Assembly: GCF_002846415.1 (NCBI RefSeq)
Contig: NZ_PJMX01000001.1
Span: 806,001 to 870,000 of the forward strand
DNA length: 64,000 nucleotides
Reading direction: 5' to 3'
Source: Streptomyces sp. TLI_146
Lineage (GTDB): Bacteria; Actinomycetota; Actinomycetes; Streptomycetales; Streptomycetaceae
Translations under genes and position numbers: made by a program
Notes under the pieces: generated by a model
The model's database searches: none
Told to the model about the DNA's origin: nothing
What the model saw: the letters and a program-made list of their open reading frames with translations, nothing else
Part shown: positions 33,276-42,161 of the stretch, one piece after another
Numbering within the stretch: the first letter of the stretch is position 1
Layout of the letters: the number at the start of each line of letters is the position of its first letter

Positions 33276-34325
33276 TCAACACGCCGTGTCGTACGGGTAC
33301 CGGCACGGCTCGCCGTCCTCGTCGTGGGCGAGGCCGACGAGTGTGGAGTAGCGCTGGGTGGCGCGGTATTCGCTGGGGGACATCCCGGTGGCCGTGCGGA
33401 AGGCGCGGGAGAAGCCGTCGGGTTGGGGGTAGCCCCAACGTGCCGCGATGGCGTGGATCGTGAGGTGCTGCAGGGCCGGGTCGGCCAGGTCTTTGCGGCA
33501 GCGGTCGAGTCGTTGCTGTCGGATGAGGGCCCTGGGTGTGGTGCCGTTGTCCTGGAAGACGCGGTGCAGGTACCGCAGGGACAGGTGGTGGGCCGCGGCG
33601 ATGGTTTCCGGCCCCAGGGCGGGGTCCGGCAGATGCTCGGCGATGAAAGCACTCATCCGCAGGAACAGCGCCCGCTGACCGGACGCCCCGGATACGGCAG
33701 GGCCGCCGGATGAAGCGTCGTGGTCGAGATGGTGCGCCAGTACCGTCGACAGCAGATCGAGCGCGGTCGACTCCAGACGGCTGGCGTCCTGCGGTGTGTA
33801 CTGGGCGTACTCGTCGGCAAGTCCGGTCAGGAACTGGCCGAACAGTCGGCCGACGCCCTGTGTCCATGGCAGGGACAGCCCGTACAGCCGGGTGAACTGC
33901 TCGCGCGGGAGGCGCAGCAGCTTCTTCGGGAACTGGAAGATGAGATGCCTGGCGGGGTTGTCACCGGCGCGGATCTCGATGGGCTGGGAGCTGTCGCCGA
34001 AGCCCATCTCTCCACGTGTGAGCAGGGTCCGCTGCCGGCACTGCTCGATGCCCACCGCTCCTGACGTGGCAAGGATGACCCGGAGCATCTCCGGGTCGGA
34101 CTGCCGTACGTGCCGGGGTGTCCGTTGCGCGATCACGGAGGCGTAGGAGGAGACGACGGAGACCTGCCCGGCGCCCAGGGGCATCATCTCGATCCGCGCT
34201 TTGAAGGTTCCCGCCTTGAGAGAGGTGACGCGCTGGGGCACCTGCGCCATGGCCATGGCCCCGGCCCACGCACCCGGCCGCTCGCTGACGGGAAACTCGG
34301 CGGTGTCGACGACTGTTGAACGCAT
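33276..34325 (-). CDS. AraC-family transcriptional regulator, 349 aa
   Basis: ATG at 34325 preceded by GAGGTAGGG. N-terminal AraC-binding-like domain to about residue 210. The C-terminal double HTH: DPALGPETIAAAHHLSLRYLHRVFQDNGTTPRALIRQQRLDRCRKDL, then LTIHAIAARWGYPQPDGFSRAFRTATGMSPSEYR (about 240-330). The segment AARWGYPQPDGFSRAFR is the second recognition helix. It has its own promoter, divergent from the acyltransferase gene 275 bp away, which it may control (inference). Inducer unknown. Confidence 0.9.
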   Translation of the reverse strand: MRSTVVDTAEFPVSERPGAWAGAMAMAQVPQRVTSLKAGTFKARIEMMPLGAGQVSVVSSYASVIAQRTPRHVRQSDPEMLRVILATSGAVGIEQCRQRTLLTRGEMGFGDSSQPIEIRAGDNPARHLIFQFPKKLLRLPREQFTRLYGLSLPWTQGVGRLFGQFLTGLADEYAQYTPQDASRLESTALDLLSTVLAHHLDHDASSGGPAVSGASGQRALFLRMSAFIAEHLPDPALGPETIAAAHHLSLRYLHRVFQDNGTTPRALIRQQRLDRCRKDLADPALQHLTIHAIAARWGYPQPDGFSRAFRTATGMSPSEYRATQRYSTLVGLAHDEDGEPCRYPYDTAC

Positions 34326-34599
34326 CCCTACCTCACACACTCTGGCAACAGTGATCCAAAACAGCCAGCAAAGTGCAGACCGGTCGAGGACCGACAGAGC
34401 GTTCCACGCCAACAACCATGCGCTGGGAGCCAACGACGTCCTCAAACCCCCCGGCCAGAATGAGGTGTCTTCGTAAAGACAGCGGTCCCTCCCCCACGAC
34501 CGGGTCACCGCGCCCAGCCGACTGCTCCAGGGCGCTGCCCGGATCCGCCCGCCTCATGCCCCGGAACGCCAACCCCCCACGTGTTGAGGAAGGTCGTCC

Positions 34600-35784
34600 A
34601 TGACAGACGTGCTGCGCGCGCCCAATGCGGCGCCCCAGCGGGACAGGAAATGGCTGCCCGCGACCCGTCCCACCCGGCTGCCCTCACTGACCGGACTGCG
34701 GTTCCCCGCCGCGCTCCTGGTCTTCGTCAGCCATGCCGCCGCGAACGTCCCCCAGGTGCGCATGGTCCAGGACAACAGCCTGGCCATGGACCTCAGCAAG
34801 GCCACAGAAAACGCCGGTCCGCTGGGCGTCGCCTTCTTCTTCGTGCTCAGCGGCTTCGTACTGACCTGGTCCGCCCGCCCCGACGACACCGCCCGGGCCT
34901 TCTGGCGCCGCCGGTTCGCCAAGATCTACCCGAACTACGTGGTCACCTGGGGCCTGGCGATGCTCCTCTTCGCCTCCGCCTACACCCCGACCCGGGTGGC
35001 GCTCGCCAACCTCTTCATGGTCCATACGTGGGTACCGGACCTCCAGTACCTTCTGAGCGTGAACATGGCGAGCTGGTCGCTGGGTTGCGAGCTCTTCTTC
35101 TACGCCTCGTTCCCGCTGCTGCACCGCCTGTTCCTGCGTATCGACCCGGCGCGCCTGAAGTACTGGATCGGCGGAGTGCTCGCGGCGATCATCCTCACGC
35201 CCCTGTTCGCCTACCAGATGGTGCCCGACTCGCCCGCGATCCAGTTCAGCCCCACGGCGTCGGCGGACGCCTCGGTGAAGCAGCTGTGGTTCGCGTACAA
35301 CCTCCCGCCGGTGCGCCTGCTCGATTTCGCACTCGGCATGCTGGTGGCGCACGCGGTACTGAACGGCCGCTGGCGCAACATCGGCCTCGCCTGGTCGAGC
35401 CTGCTTCTGGCGGGCAGCTACTGGCTCGCCCAGGAGTCGGACATGCTCTACGCCCAGCGCGCCACCTCGATCATCCCGATCACCCTGCTGATCGCGGCGG
35501 CCGCGATGGCCGATGCCGAGGGTAAGTTCACCCTCTTCCGCACCCGCACCATGGTCTGGCTCGGCGAAATATCGTTCGCCTTCTATCTTCTGCACTCCAT
35601 CGTGCTCATCTACGGGCGCAAAGTCCTGGGACACGACCTCTACTCGACACCCGTGGCCATGGCACTGACGGCCGGGCTGCTCGCGGTATGCGTCCTGACA
35701 TCCTGGGCCTTGTACGCACTGGTCGAGCGGCCGATCACCCGCCGCTGGTCGACATCCCGGCGGGTCAGGGCCTTGTCGGCCTGA
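34600..35784 (+). CDS. Acyltransferase-3/OafA-type membrane protein, 394 aa
   Basis: ATG at 34600. Acyltransferase_3 hallmarks: LTGLRFPAALLVFVSHAAAN (about 28-47) with the conserved R and H, GVAFFFVLSGFVLTW (76-90), and about ten TM segments, ending in VLTSWALYALVERPITRRW. The family O-acylates surface sugars or natural products using acyl-CoA at the membrane. The preceding AGGAAGG serves as ribosome-binding site. The acceptor is unknown. It is divergent from an AraC regulator. Confidence 0.88.
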   Translation: MTDVLRAPNAAPQRDRKWLPATRPTRLPSLTGLRFPAALLVFVSHAAANVPQVRMVQDNSLAMDLSKATENAGPLGVAFFFVLSGFVLTWSARPDDTARAFWRRRFAKIYPNYVVTWGLAMLLFASAYTPTRVALANLFMVHTWVPDLQYLLSVNMASWSLGCELFFYASFPLLHRLFLRIDPARLKYWIGGVLAAIILTPLFAYQMVPDSPAIQFSPTASADASVKQLWFAYNLPPVRLLDFALGMLVAHAVLNGRWRNIGLAWSSLLLAGSYWLAQESDMLYAQRATSIIPITLLIAAAAMADAEGKFTLFRTRTMVWLGEISFAFYLLHSIVLIYGRKVLGHDLYSTPVAMALTAGLLAVCVLTSWALYALVERPITRRWSTSRRVRALSA

Positions 35785-35851
35785 GCGGGTTCATCAGCGG
35801 GCGGTGCGAACAACGAGCCGGACTGCCTGCTGATGAACCGGTACTTGGCAC

Positions 35852-36616
35852 TCACTCTCCGAACGCATCTGATACCAGGGCAAGTTGGACGAGCGGCTGG
35901 GTGGTGGGACGCGGCGAGCCGCCCTCCGGTTCATCGGTCACCGCCAAGGCCCTGCTCCCGACAGCCAGTCCGGTGACCACGACCGGCTGTTCGCCGTGCA
36001 GCAGTCCGGCCGAGCGCGGTGCCGTGTCCCGACCGGCCATCACCCACAGTTGCCGGACGCGTCCTTCGGGGGGTGCGCCGAGTCCGGACACGGTCACCAC
36101 GGCGCGGTGCAGACCGGGCGCGGTGACCGCGCTGATACCGCGGCCGCGCCCGTCCCGCTCCGTACTGGTGCGCGCGTCGGGAGCCGCGAGCACCTCGCCG
36201 ATCGACCGCGACCGGGCCCGTTCGGCATCGAGCCGGTCCTGGGTGCGGTGCAGCTGCACCCCGAGCAGCACGGCACCGATCAGCGCGAGCGCGGCGGTCC
36301 CGGCCGTGGCGAGTACCAGCGGGCGGCGCACGGCGGGCGTGCGCGGCGACGGCGCGGGCGACGGCCGCTCCTGCTCTGTCGCACGTACGTCCCTGAGCAC
36401 CCGCTCCCGCAGCGCGTCCGGGGCCGGGCGCGCGGTGGCGCGGCCCAGGCGCTCGGTCCCGGCGGCGAGCTCGCGTACCTCCGCGGCGCAGGCGGCGCAG
36501 TGGGCCAGATGGCGTTCGAAACGGCGCAGCTCGCGCGGCTCCAGGGCGTTGAGGGCGTAAGGGGCCGCGAGGGAATGGACACGTCTGATCCTGCTCAGCG
36601 GGCTGAAGGGGCTCAT
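35852..36616 (-). CDS. RskA-type zinc anti-sigma factor, 254 aa
   Basis: ATG at 36616 overlaps the sigma-factor stop (ATGA). N-terminal zinc anti-sigma motif ELRRFERHLAHCAACAAEV (H-x3-C-x2-C, about 29-47), one TM segment (LVLATAGTAALALIGAVLLGVQL, about 100-122) and an extracytoplasmic RskA domain with AVVTVSGLGAPPEGRVRQLWVM and DEPEGGSPRPTTQP. It holds the cognate ECF sigma factor inactive until the extracytoplasmic domain is cleaved. It is clearly paired with the sigma gene upstream. Confidence 0.9.
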   Translation of the reverse strand: MSPFSPLSRIRRVHSLAAPYALNALEPRELRRFERHLAHCAACAAEVRELAAGTERLGRATARPAPDALRERVLRDVRATEQERPSPAPSPRTPAVRRPLVLATAGTAALALIGAVLLGVQLHRTQDRLDAERARSRSIGEVLAAPDARTSTERDGRGRGISAVTAPGLHRAVVTVSGLGAPPEGRVRQLWVMAGRDTAPRSAGLLHGEQPVVVTGLAVGSRALAVTDEPEGGSPRPTTQPLVQLALVSDAFGE

Positions 36617-37182
36617 ACGGCGCTCTCCAGACATTCGCGCAGCCGCAGCAGACCGTCCCGCATCCGCGTCTTGACCGTGCCGAGCGGGACGGACAGCCGC
36701 TGGGCGACCTCCCGGTAGGTGTAGCCGTCGTAGTACGCGAGCGTGACCGACTGGCGCTGGAGGGCGGTGAGCCGGTCGAGGCAGCGGCGGACCCAGTCGC
36801 GTTCAAGACCGCTCTCCACCTCCTCGACGACCTGGTCGAAGGCGGGCACCTCGGAGCGCCGGGCGGCCTTCTCCTCCCGCTCGCCCGCCGCCCGCGCCGA
36901 ACGCACCCGGTCCACGGCCCTGCGGTGCGCGAGGGTGAGCACCCAGGACAGGGCGGTGCCGCGCCCCGGGTCGAAACGGGCGGCGCAGCGCCACAGTTCG
37001 AGGAGCACCTCCTGGGCGACCTCCTCGGACTGGGCGGGATCCCGCAGCACCCGGCGCACCAGTCCGTAGACCGGCCCGGACACGAGGGAGTACAGCTCCT
37101 CGAACGCCTTCTGGTCCCCGCCGGCCACCAGGACCAGCAGCCTGTCGGCCTCCACCGGCTCCCCTCTCTCCGCGGGCGCCAT
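36613..37182 (-). CDS. ECF sigma factor, SigK-like, 189 aa
   Basis: ATG at 37182, with an upstream alternative that lacks sigma homology. Region 2: FEELYSLVSGPVYGLVRRVLRDPAQSEEVAQEVLLELWR (about 28-66), then LTLAHRRAVDRVRS. Region 4: LTALQRQSVTLAYYDGYTYREVAQRLSVPLGTVKTRMRDGLLRLRE (about 137-182). The SigK/RskA pairing is typical of actinobacteria. It is divergent from the DUF4331-TPR-NicO genes across 128 bp, so these are likely targets (inference). Confidence 0.9.
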   Translation of the reverse strand: MAPAERGEPVEADRLLVLVAGGDQKAFEELYSLVSGPVYGLVRRVLRDPAQSEEVAQEVLLELWRCAARFDPGRGTALSWVLTLAHRRAVDRVRSARAAGEREEKAARRSEVPAFDQVVEEVESGLERDWVRRCLDRLTALQRQSVTLAYYDGYTYREVAQRLSVPLGTVKTRMRDGLLRLRECLESAV

Positions 37183-37310
37183 TGTCCCGTCGCGGGTCCT
37201 TCGGAGCGAGAGGCGCACATGGATTGCCCGCGCCCCCAATCCGCTGCGAGCCGGGCTCCGAATGGCTTCTCGTCAAGCACTTCACCGCACGTACGAGAAG
37301 GACGGAAGCG

Positions 37311-38855
37311 ATGACACCGAACACCAGGAAGAGGCCGGCACGCTCCATCGCCGTACTGGCCGCTGGTGCGCTGGCCGCCGGGGGGCTCGCGGCCGCCGCC
37401 ATCCCCGCACTGCGGCCGGGGGCGGCCACCGCCTCCAGCCACCGGGAGGCCCCGCTGATCTCCGGGCAGCCCCAGTACGACAACACCGATGTGTACGCCT
37501 TCGTCAGCCCGGACCGGCCGGACACGACGACGCTCATCGCCAACTGGACCCCGTTCGAGGAACCGGCGGGCGGCCCCAACTTCTATCCGTTCGCCGACGA
37601 CGCCCAGCACGACATCCACATCGACAGCGACGGAGACGGACAGGGCGACCTGCTGTACCGCTGGACGTTCAGGAACCACACCAAGAACGGCAACACGTTC
37701 CTCTACAACACGGGCCCGGTGACCTCCCTGGACGACCCCGACCTCAACTTCACCCAGACGTACGACATCGAACTGCTCAAGCTGAAGGACCAGAAGGTCG
37801 TCTCCACCACCAAGCTCGCGCAGGGCCTGCCGGTGGCGCCGTCCCACGTCGGCAAGGCGTCCATGCCGGACTACGGCGTGCTGCGCTCGCAGGCGGTGCG
37901 CCAACTGCCAGGCGGGACGACCGCGTTCGCGGGCCAGGCGGACGACCCGTTCTTCCTCGACCTGCGGGTCTTCGACCTGCTCTACGGCGGGAACCTGTCC
38001 GAGGTCGGCAAGGACACGCTCAAGGGCTACAACGTCAACACCATCGCCCTCCAGGTGCCGACCGCCCAGCTGCGGCAGTCGAAGCAGCAGCCGGTCATCG
38101 GAATCTGGTCGACGACCCAGCGCAAGAACGCCTCGGGCGGCTGGAGCCAGGTGTCCCGGCTCGGGATGCCGCTGGTCAACGAGGTCGTGGTACCGCTCAA
38201 GGACAAGGACAAGTTCAACGCGTCCGCGCCGTGGAACGACGCCGACTTCCTTCCGTACGTCACCCAGCCGGAACTGCCGGGGCTGATCGAGTCGATCTAC
38301 AAGATCAAGGCTCCGGCGCAGCCGCGCAACGACCTGGTGTCGGCGTTCCTGACCGGGGTGAAGGACCTCAACCAGCCGCCGAACGTCCGCCCGGCGGAGA
38401 TGATCCGGCTCAACACCGCCATAGCGCCGAGCAGCTCGCCCAAGCGACTGGGCGTCCTGGACGGCGACACGGCGGGCTACCCCAACGGCCGTCGGCTCAC
38501 CGACGACGTGGTGGACATCTCGCTCCAGGTGGTGGAGGGCGAACTGACCGGCGCCAAGAACGACTTGGGCGACGCGGTCAACGCCAACGACGCGGCGTTC
38601 GGCAAGAGCTTCCCGTACGTGGCGCTGCCGGCCTCCGGTTCACGGGGCCCACTCACGCGCAAGGGCGGCCAGAACACCGCCGAGGGGAGCGACGGGACGC
38701 GCACGCAGCTCACCGGCGGGGCGCGCCCCAGTTCGTCCGGCGGCGGTGACGACACGCTCCTGATCGCCTCGGCGGCGGGCGGCGCGGCGGGCGCCGCGCT
38801 GATCGGCACGGGGCTCGTGTGGTGGCGGCTGCGGCGGCGGGAGGTCAGCGCGTAA
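37311..38855 (+). CDS. Secreted, membrane-anchored DUF4331 protein, 514 aa
   Basis: ATG at 37311 with GACGGAAGCG upstream. Signal peptide RSIAVLAAGALAAGGLAAAAIP. DUF4331 pattern: ASSHREAPLISGQPQYDNTD (about 42-61), then VYAFVSPDRPDT, FADDAQHDIHID and DPFFLDLRVFDLL. The C terminus has a TM segment (LLIASAAGGAAGAALIGTGLVWW) and basic tail. The SHREAP and Asp-rich segments are conserved in the family; function is unknown. It starts a unit with a TPR protein and a nickel/cobalt transporter. Confidence 0.85.
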   Translation: MTPNTRKRPARSIAVLAAGALAAGGLAAAAIPALRPGAATASSHREAPLISGQPQYDNTDVYAFVSPDRPDTTTLIANWTPFEEPAGGPNFYPFADDAQHDIHIDSDGDGQGDLLYRWTFRNHTKNGNTFLYNTGPVTSLDDPDLNFTQTYDIELLKLKDQKVVSTTKLAQGLPVAPSHVGKASMPDYGVLRSQAVRQLPGGTTAFAGQADDPFFLDLRVFDLLYGGNLSEVGKDTLKGYNVNTIALQVPTAQLRQSKQQPVIGIWSTTQRKNASGGWSQVSRLGMPLVNEVVVPLKDKDKFNASAPWNDADFLPYVTQPELPGLIESIYKIKAPAQPRNDLVSAFLTGVKDLNQPPNVRPAEMIRLNTAIAPSSSPKRLGVLDGDTAGYPNGRRLTDDVVDISLQVVEGELTGAKNDLGDAVNANDAAFGKSFPYVALPASGSRGPLTRKGGQNTAEGSDGTRTQLTGGARPSSSGGGDDTLLIASAAGGAAGAALIGTGLVWWRLRRREVSA

Positions 38856-38949
38856 CGGTCGTCCAGTGGGAGCCCTGGCCGCGCCGGGGACGGCCCGGGC
38901 CCCACGTGCTGACCCGCCTCGCCGGTAGCCCTCGCGGTGGTCCCTGGCC

Positions 38950-39003
38950 CCGGCCGCACGGCGGAGTCCAGCCCCGGGCTCCGGCCGCACGGCGAAGTCC
39001 AGC
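38950..39003 (+). repeat. Direct repeat, two 23-bp copies
   Basis: CCGGCCGCACGGCGGAGTCC at 38950 and CCGGCCGCACGGCGAAGTCC at 38981, each followed by AGC, one base different, 31-bp period, in the 249-bp gap between the DUF4331 and TPR genes. No other feature is evident in this gap. Confidence 0.6.
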
Positions 39004-39104
39004 TCCTGGCCCCGCCGTGCGGTCGGCCGCCTCCCGCGCCCCTGCGGGGCGCGATGGAGACCGCCCTCTCGCACCGCTTCTTCCGCCTGCCGAAAGGATC
39101 CGAC

Positions 39105-40454
39105 ATGACCAGCACCCAGGCCGTGCCCCCGTCCCGGGGGCGCGGGACGGTCCTGCGCCGGAGCGCCGTCGCCCTGGCGCTCGCCGCCGGGCTCAGCGTC
39201 GGGGCACTCGCCCTCGACGGCCGGGACGCACCGCGCGCTCCCGCCACGGCCGCCGCCCCCGCCGGCCGCCTCGACCCGGCCGACCTGCCGGGCGGCATCA
39301 CCGCTCTCCAGGCCCATCTCAAGGCGCAGCCCAAGGACGCCACCGCGTGGGCCTCGCTGGGCGCCGCCTACGTCGAACAGGCGCGGACCAACGGCGACCC
39401 CACCCGCTACGCGCAGGCCGAACGGGCTGTGGAGCACTCGCTCGCACTGCGGCCCACCGACAACGACGGCGCACTCGCGGGGCGCGCCGCGCTGGCCGCC
39501 GCCCGTCACGACTTCACCGGCGCCCTCACCGCCGCCGACGCCGCGCTCGCCGTCAACGGCTACGACGAACTCGCCCTCGCGCTGCGCGTCGACGCCCTGG
39601 TCGAACTCGGCCGCTACGACGAGGCATTGGCGGCGGCCCGCACCGCCGACGCCCGCAGGCCCGGCATCCCCGTCTTCACCCGGCTCGCGTACGTCCACGA
39701 ACTGCGCGGCGACACCGACGCCGCCCGCCGGATCCTCACGCAGGCCCTCGACTCGGCCACCGGCCCCGGCGACCGCGCCTATGTGGCCACGGCACTGGCC
39801 CAACTCGCCTTCAACACGGGCCAGTTCACAGAAGCTGGCCAGCGTGTCGACACGGCACTACGGGCCGCCCCCGACTACCTGCCCGCCCTGGAGACCCGTG
39901 CCCGCGTCCAGTACGCGCGGGGCGACCTGCGGGCGGCCACCCTCGGTATGGAACAGGTCGTCGCCCGCTATCCGCTGCCGGGCCAGCTCGTCGCACTGGG
40001 CGAGCTGTACGAGGCGGCGGGGCGGGGCGCGGACGCCCGGACCCAGTACCGCCTGGTCACCGCCTGGACCGCGCTGGCCCACGCGCACGGCGTCGACACC
40101 GACCTGGACACCGCCCTGGCCGAGGCGGACCACGGGGACCCGGCGGACGCGCTGCGCGCGGCCCGCGCCGAGTGGGCCAAGCGCCAGACCGTACACACGG
40201 CGGATGCCCTCGCCTGGGCGCTGCACGTCAACGGACGCGACGCCGAGGCCCTCCCGTACGCCGAACGGGCCACCGCACCCGGCTACCGCAACGCCGCTTT
40301 CCTCTACCACCGAGGCGTCATCGAGCGCGCCGCCGGAAACACCGCCGCGGCCCGCCGCGACCTCGCCGCCGCGCTGGCCCTCAACCCGGCCTTTTCGCCC
40401 ACCGGTTCACAGCTGGCCCGCCAGGCCATGGCCGCCCAGAGGGGGACGTCATGA
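39105..40454 (+). CDS. Exported TPR-repeat protein, 449 aa
   Basis: ATG at 39105 with GAAAGGATC upstream. N-terminal membrane segment (SAVALALAAGLSVGALAL) acts as signal or anchor. The remainder is a series of TPR units: ATAWASLGAAYVEQARTNGD, LALRVDALVELGRYDEALAAA, FTRLAYVHELRGDTDAARRIL, ALAQLAFNTGQFTEAGQ, and AFLYHRGVIERAAGNTAAARRDLAAALALNP. TPR arrays serve as protein scaffolds outside the membrane. The stop overlaps the NicO start (ATGA). It is probably a partner of the DUF4331 or NicO product. Confidence 0.85.
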   Translation: MTSTQAVPPSRGRGTVLRRSAVALALAAGLSVGALALDGRDAPRAPATAAAPAGRLDPADLPGGITALQAHLKAQPKDATAWASLGAAYVEQARTNGDPTRYAQAERAVEHSLALRPTDNDGALAGRAALAAARHDFTGALTAADAALAVNGYDELALALRVDALVELGRYDEALAAARTADARRPGIPVFTRLAYVHELRGDTDAARRILTQALDSATGPGDRAYVATALAQLAFNTGQFTEAGQRVDTALRAAPDYLPALETRARVQYARGDLRAATLGMEQVVARYPLPGQLVALGELYEAAGRGADARTQYRLVTAWTALAHAHGVDTDLDTALAEADHGDPADALRAARAEWAKRQTVHTADALAWALHVNGRDAEALPYAERATAPGYRNAAFLYHRGVIERAAGNTAAARRDLAAALALNPAFSPTGSQLARQAMAAQRGTS

Positions 40455-41971
40455 ACCGGCCCCGGCCCCTTCGGCGACTCCGGGTCGGCACGGTCGTGGG
40501 AGGAGCGGTACTCGCCGTCACCGCCCTCGTCGGCCCCCTCCTGACGTCCACCGCGTCGGCCGCCGCCCCCGCGCATCCCCTGGGCAACTTCACCGTCAAC
40601 CACTACGAGGGCCTGGTGGTCGCCCCCGGCAGGCTCACCATCGACCACGTCGAGGACCTCGCGGAGATCCCCGCCACCCAGGCGCGGGCCGCCGAGATGA
40701 CCGCGGACGAGCGGTCCACCTGGGCGGCCGAGCGGTGCCGGGCCGCCGCTCGGGGCAGCACGGTCACCGCCGCCGGACAGCCCGCCGCCCTCACCGTGCA
40801 GAGCGGCTCCGCGCAGGTCCGGCCCGGCCAGGCCGGGCTGGTCACGCTTCGGCTCGAATGCCTCCTCGCCGCTCCCCTGCCCGACACGGCGGAACTGACC
40901 GTGGACTTCCGCGCGCCCGCCCGGCACGGCCCCGGCTGGCGCGAGATCACCGCACGGGCCGATCGCATGACCCTCAAGGCCGCCTCGGCGCCCACCCGTT
41001 CGGTCTCCGACCGGCTCACACGCTATCCCGCCGACCTGCTGTCCTCACCGCCCGACCGGACCTCGGCCGAGCTGCGCGCCGTGCCCGGCGGACCGCCGCT
41101 GGCCACCGACTCCCCCGGCCCCGCCGCCACCGGAGTGCTGCCGCGCGGCGCCGACCGCTGGACCCGGGCGCTGACCGGCCTGGTGGCACGACACGACCTC
41201 ACCGCCGGCTTCGCCGCCCTCGCCCTCGGCACGGCGCTGCTGCTCGGCGCGCTCCACGCGCTCGCCCCCGGACACGGCAAGACGATGATGGCGGCCGCCG
41301 CGGCCGCGGGCGGACGCGGCTCGCTGCGGCAGGTGCTGACGCTCGGCGCCTCGGTGACCCTGACCCACACCCTGGGGGTGTTCGCGCTCGGCGGCCTGAT
41401 CACCGCGGGCTCGGCAGCGGCACCCTCGGTGGTGTCCTGGCTGGGCGTGGTCAGCGGCGCGCTGGTGACGGGCGCCGGGACCGTGCTCGTACGCAGGGCC
41501 TGGCGCAACCGGCGCCAACAGAAGGAACACCCGCACGCACACGGGCACGGACACGGACACGGGAACAACTCGCGGCACACACACGGCCATTCACACCTGC
41601 ACAACGACCACCACCATCACGATCACCCCAGGTCCGGCGGCCTGCGCGGAACCGTCCTGCTCGGATTCGCGGGCGGGCTCGTGCCCAGCCCCTCGGCCGT
41701 CGTGGTGCTCGTCGGGGCGGCGGCGCTCGGGCAGGCGTGGTTCGGGGCGCTGCTCGTCCTCGCGTACGGCGCCGGGCTCGCCCTCACCCTGACGGCCGCC
41801 GGGTACGCGGCGATCCGGATCGGGGAACGCCTCGTCCGGCTGGGGCGGACACGGGCGCACGGACGGCTCGTCGCGACAGCCAACCGGTTCGCACCGCTCG
41901 GCACCGCGTTCGTGGTGTTCTTCCTGGGCTGCGGGCTGGTACTCAAGGGGGCGGCAGCCGCCCTGGGCTGA
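40451..41971 (+). CDS. NicO/RcnA-type nickel/cobalt transporter, 506 aa
   Basis: ATG at 40451 overlaps the previous stop. A signal peptide is followed by an extracytoplasmic domain (about 45-250: HPLGNFTVNHYEGLVVAP, typical of a DUF-type ligand domain), then TM segments with HALAPGHGKTMMAAA (the HxxxPGHxK motif, about 273-287), TLTHTLGVFALGGL, and a cytoplasmic loop with HAHGHGHGHG, HTHGHSHLHND and HHHHDH. A final TM group carries LGFAGGLVPSPSAVVVLVGA. The H-rich loop and PGH motif are diagnostic for NicO/RcnA metal exporters or importers. The large N-terminal domain is unusual for RcnA. Confidence 0.88.
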   Translation: MNRPRPLRRLRVGTVVGGAVLAVTALVGPLLTSTASAAAPAHPLGNFTVNHYEGLVVAPGRLTIDHVEDLAEIPATQARAAEMTADERSTWAAERCRAAARGSTVTAAGQPAALTVQSGSAQVRPGQAGLVTLRLECLLAAPLPDTAELTVDFRAPARHGPGWREITARADRMTLKAASAPTRSVSDRLTRYPADLLSSPPDRTSAELRAVPGGPPLATDSPGPAATGVLPRGADRWTRALTGLVARHDLTAGFAALALGTALLLGALHALAPGHGKTMMAAAAAAGGRGSLRQVLTLGASVTLTHTLGVFALGGLITAGSAAAPSVVSWLGVVSGALVTGAGTVLVRRAWRNRRQQKEHPHAHGHGHGHGNNSRHTHGHSHLHNDHHHHDHPRSGGLRGTVLLGFAGGLVPSPSAVVVLVGAAALGQAWFGALLVLAYGAGLALTLTAAGYAAIRIGERLVRLGRTRAHGRLVATANRFAPLGTAFVVFFLGCGLVLKGAAAALG

Positions 41972-42080
41972 GCCGCTGCTCGGGAATGGCCCCTCTTCCC
42001 TTCGACGGCTCCACAGCCGGATCGACGGCTGCACAGCCGGACCCGACACGAGCCCGTGACCTGGATCACACCCATAATCA

Positions 42081-42123
42081 CTGCGCGACGCAGCGAATCC
42101 GATTATTCTTCTGCGTAGCGCAG
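42081..42123. promoter_or_regulatory. Two 13-bp dyads 30 bp apart before the NmrA-like gene
   Basis: CTGCGCGACGCAG (42081-42093) and CTGCGTAGCGCAG (42111-42123), same five-base arms, centre-to-centre 30 bp (about three helical turns). A third partial arm (ATGCGTCTCGCAG, 42127-42139) follows. Suggests cooperative binding by a dimeric repressor. Confidence 0.6.
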
Positions 42124-42161
42124 CCAATGCGTCTCGCAGACATAAAACCCCTTGGAGAATC

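Noticed and set aside
38819..41971. A 1050-codon frame that seems to join TPR and NicO regions
   Set aside because: The first half is a Pro/Arg-rich shadow frame. The TPR protein is in a different frame and the NicO gene has its own ATG with an ATGA overlap.
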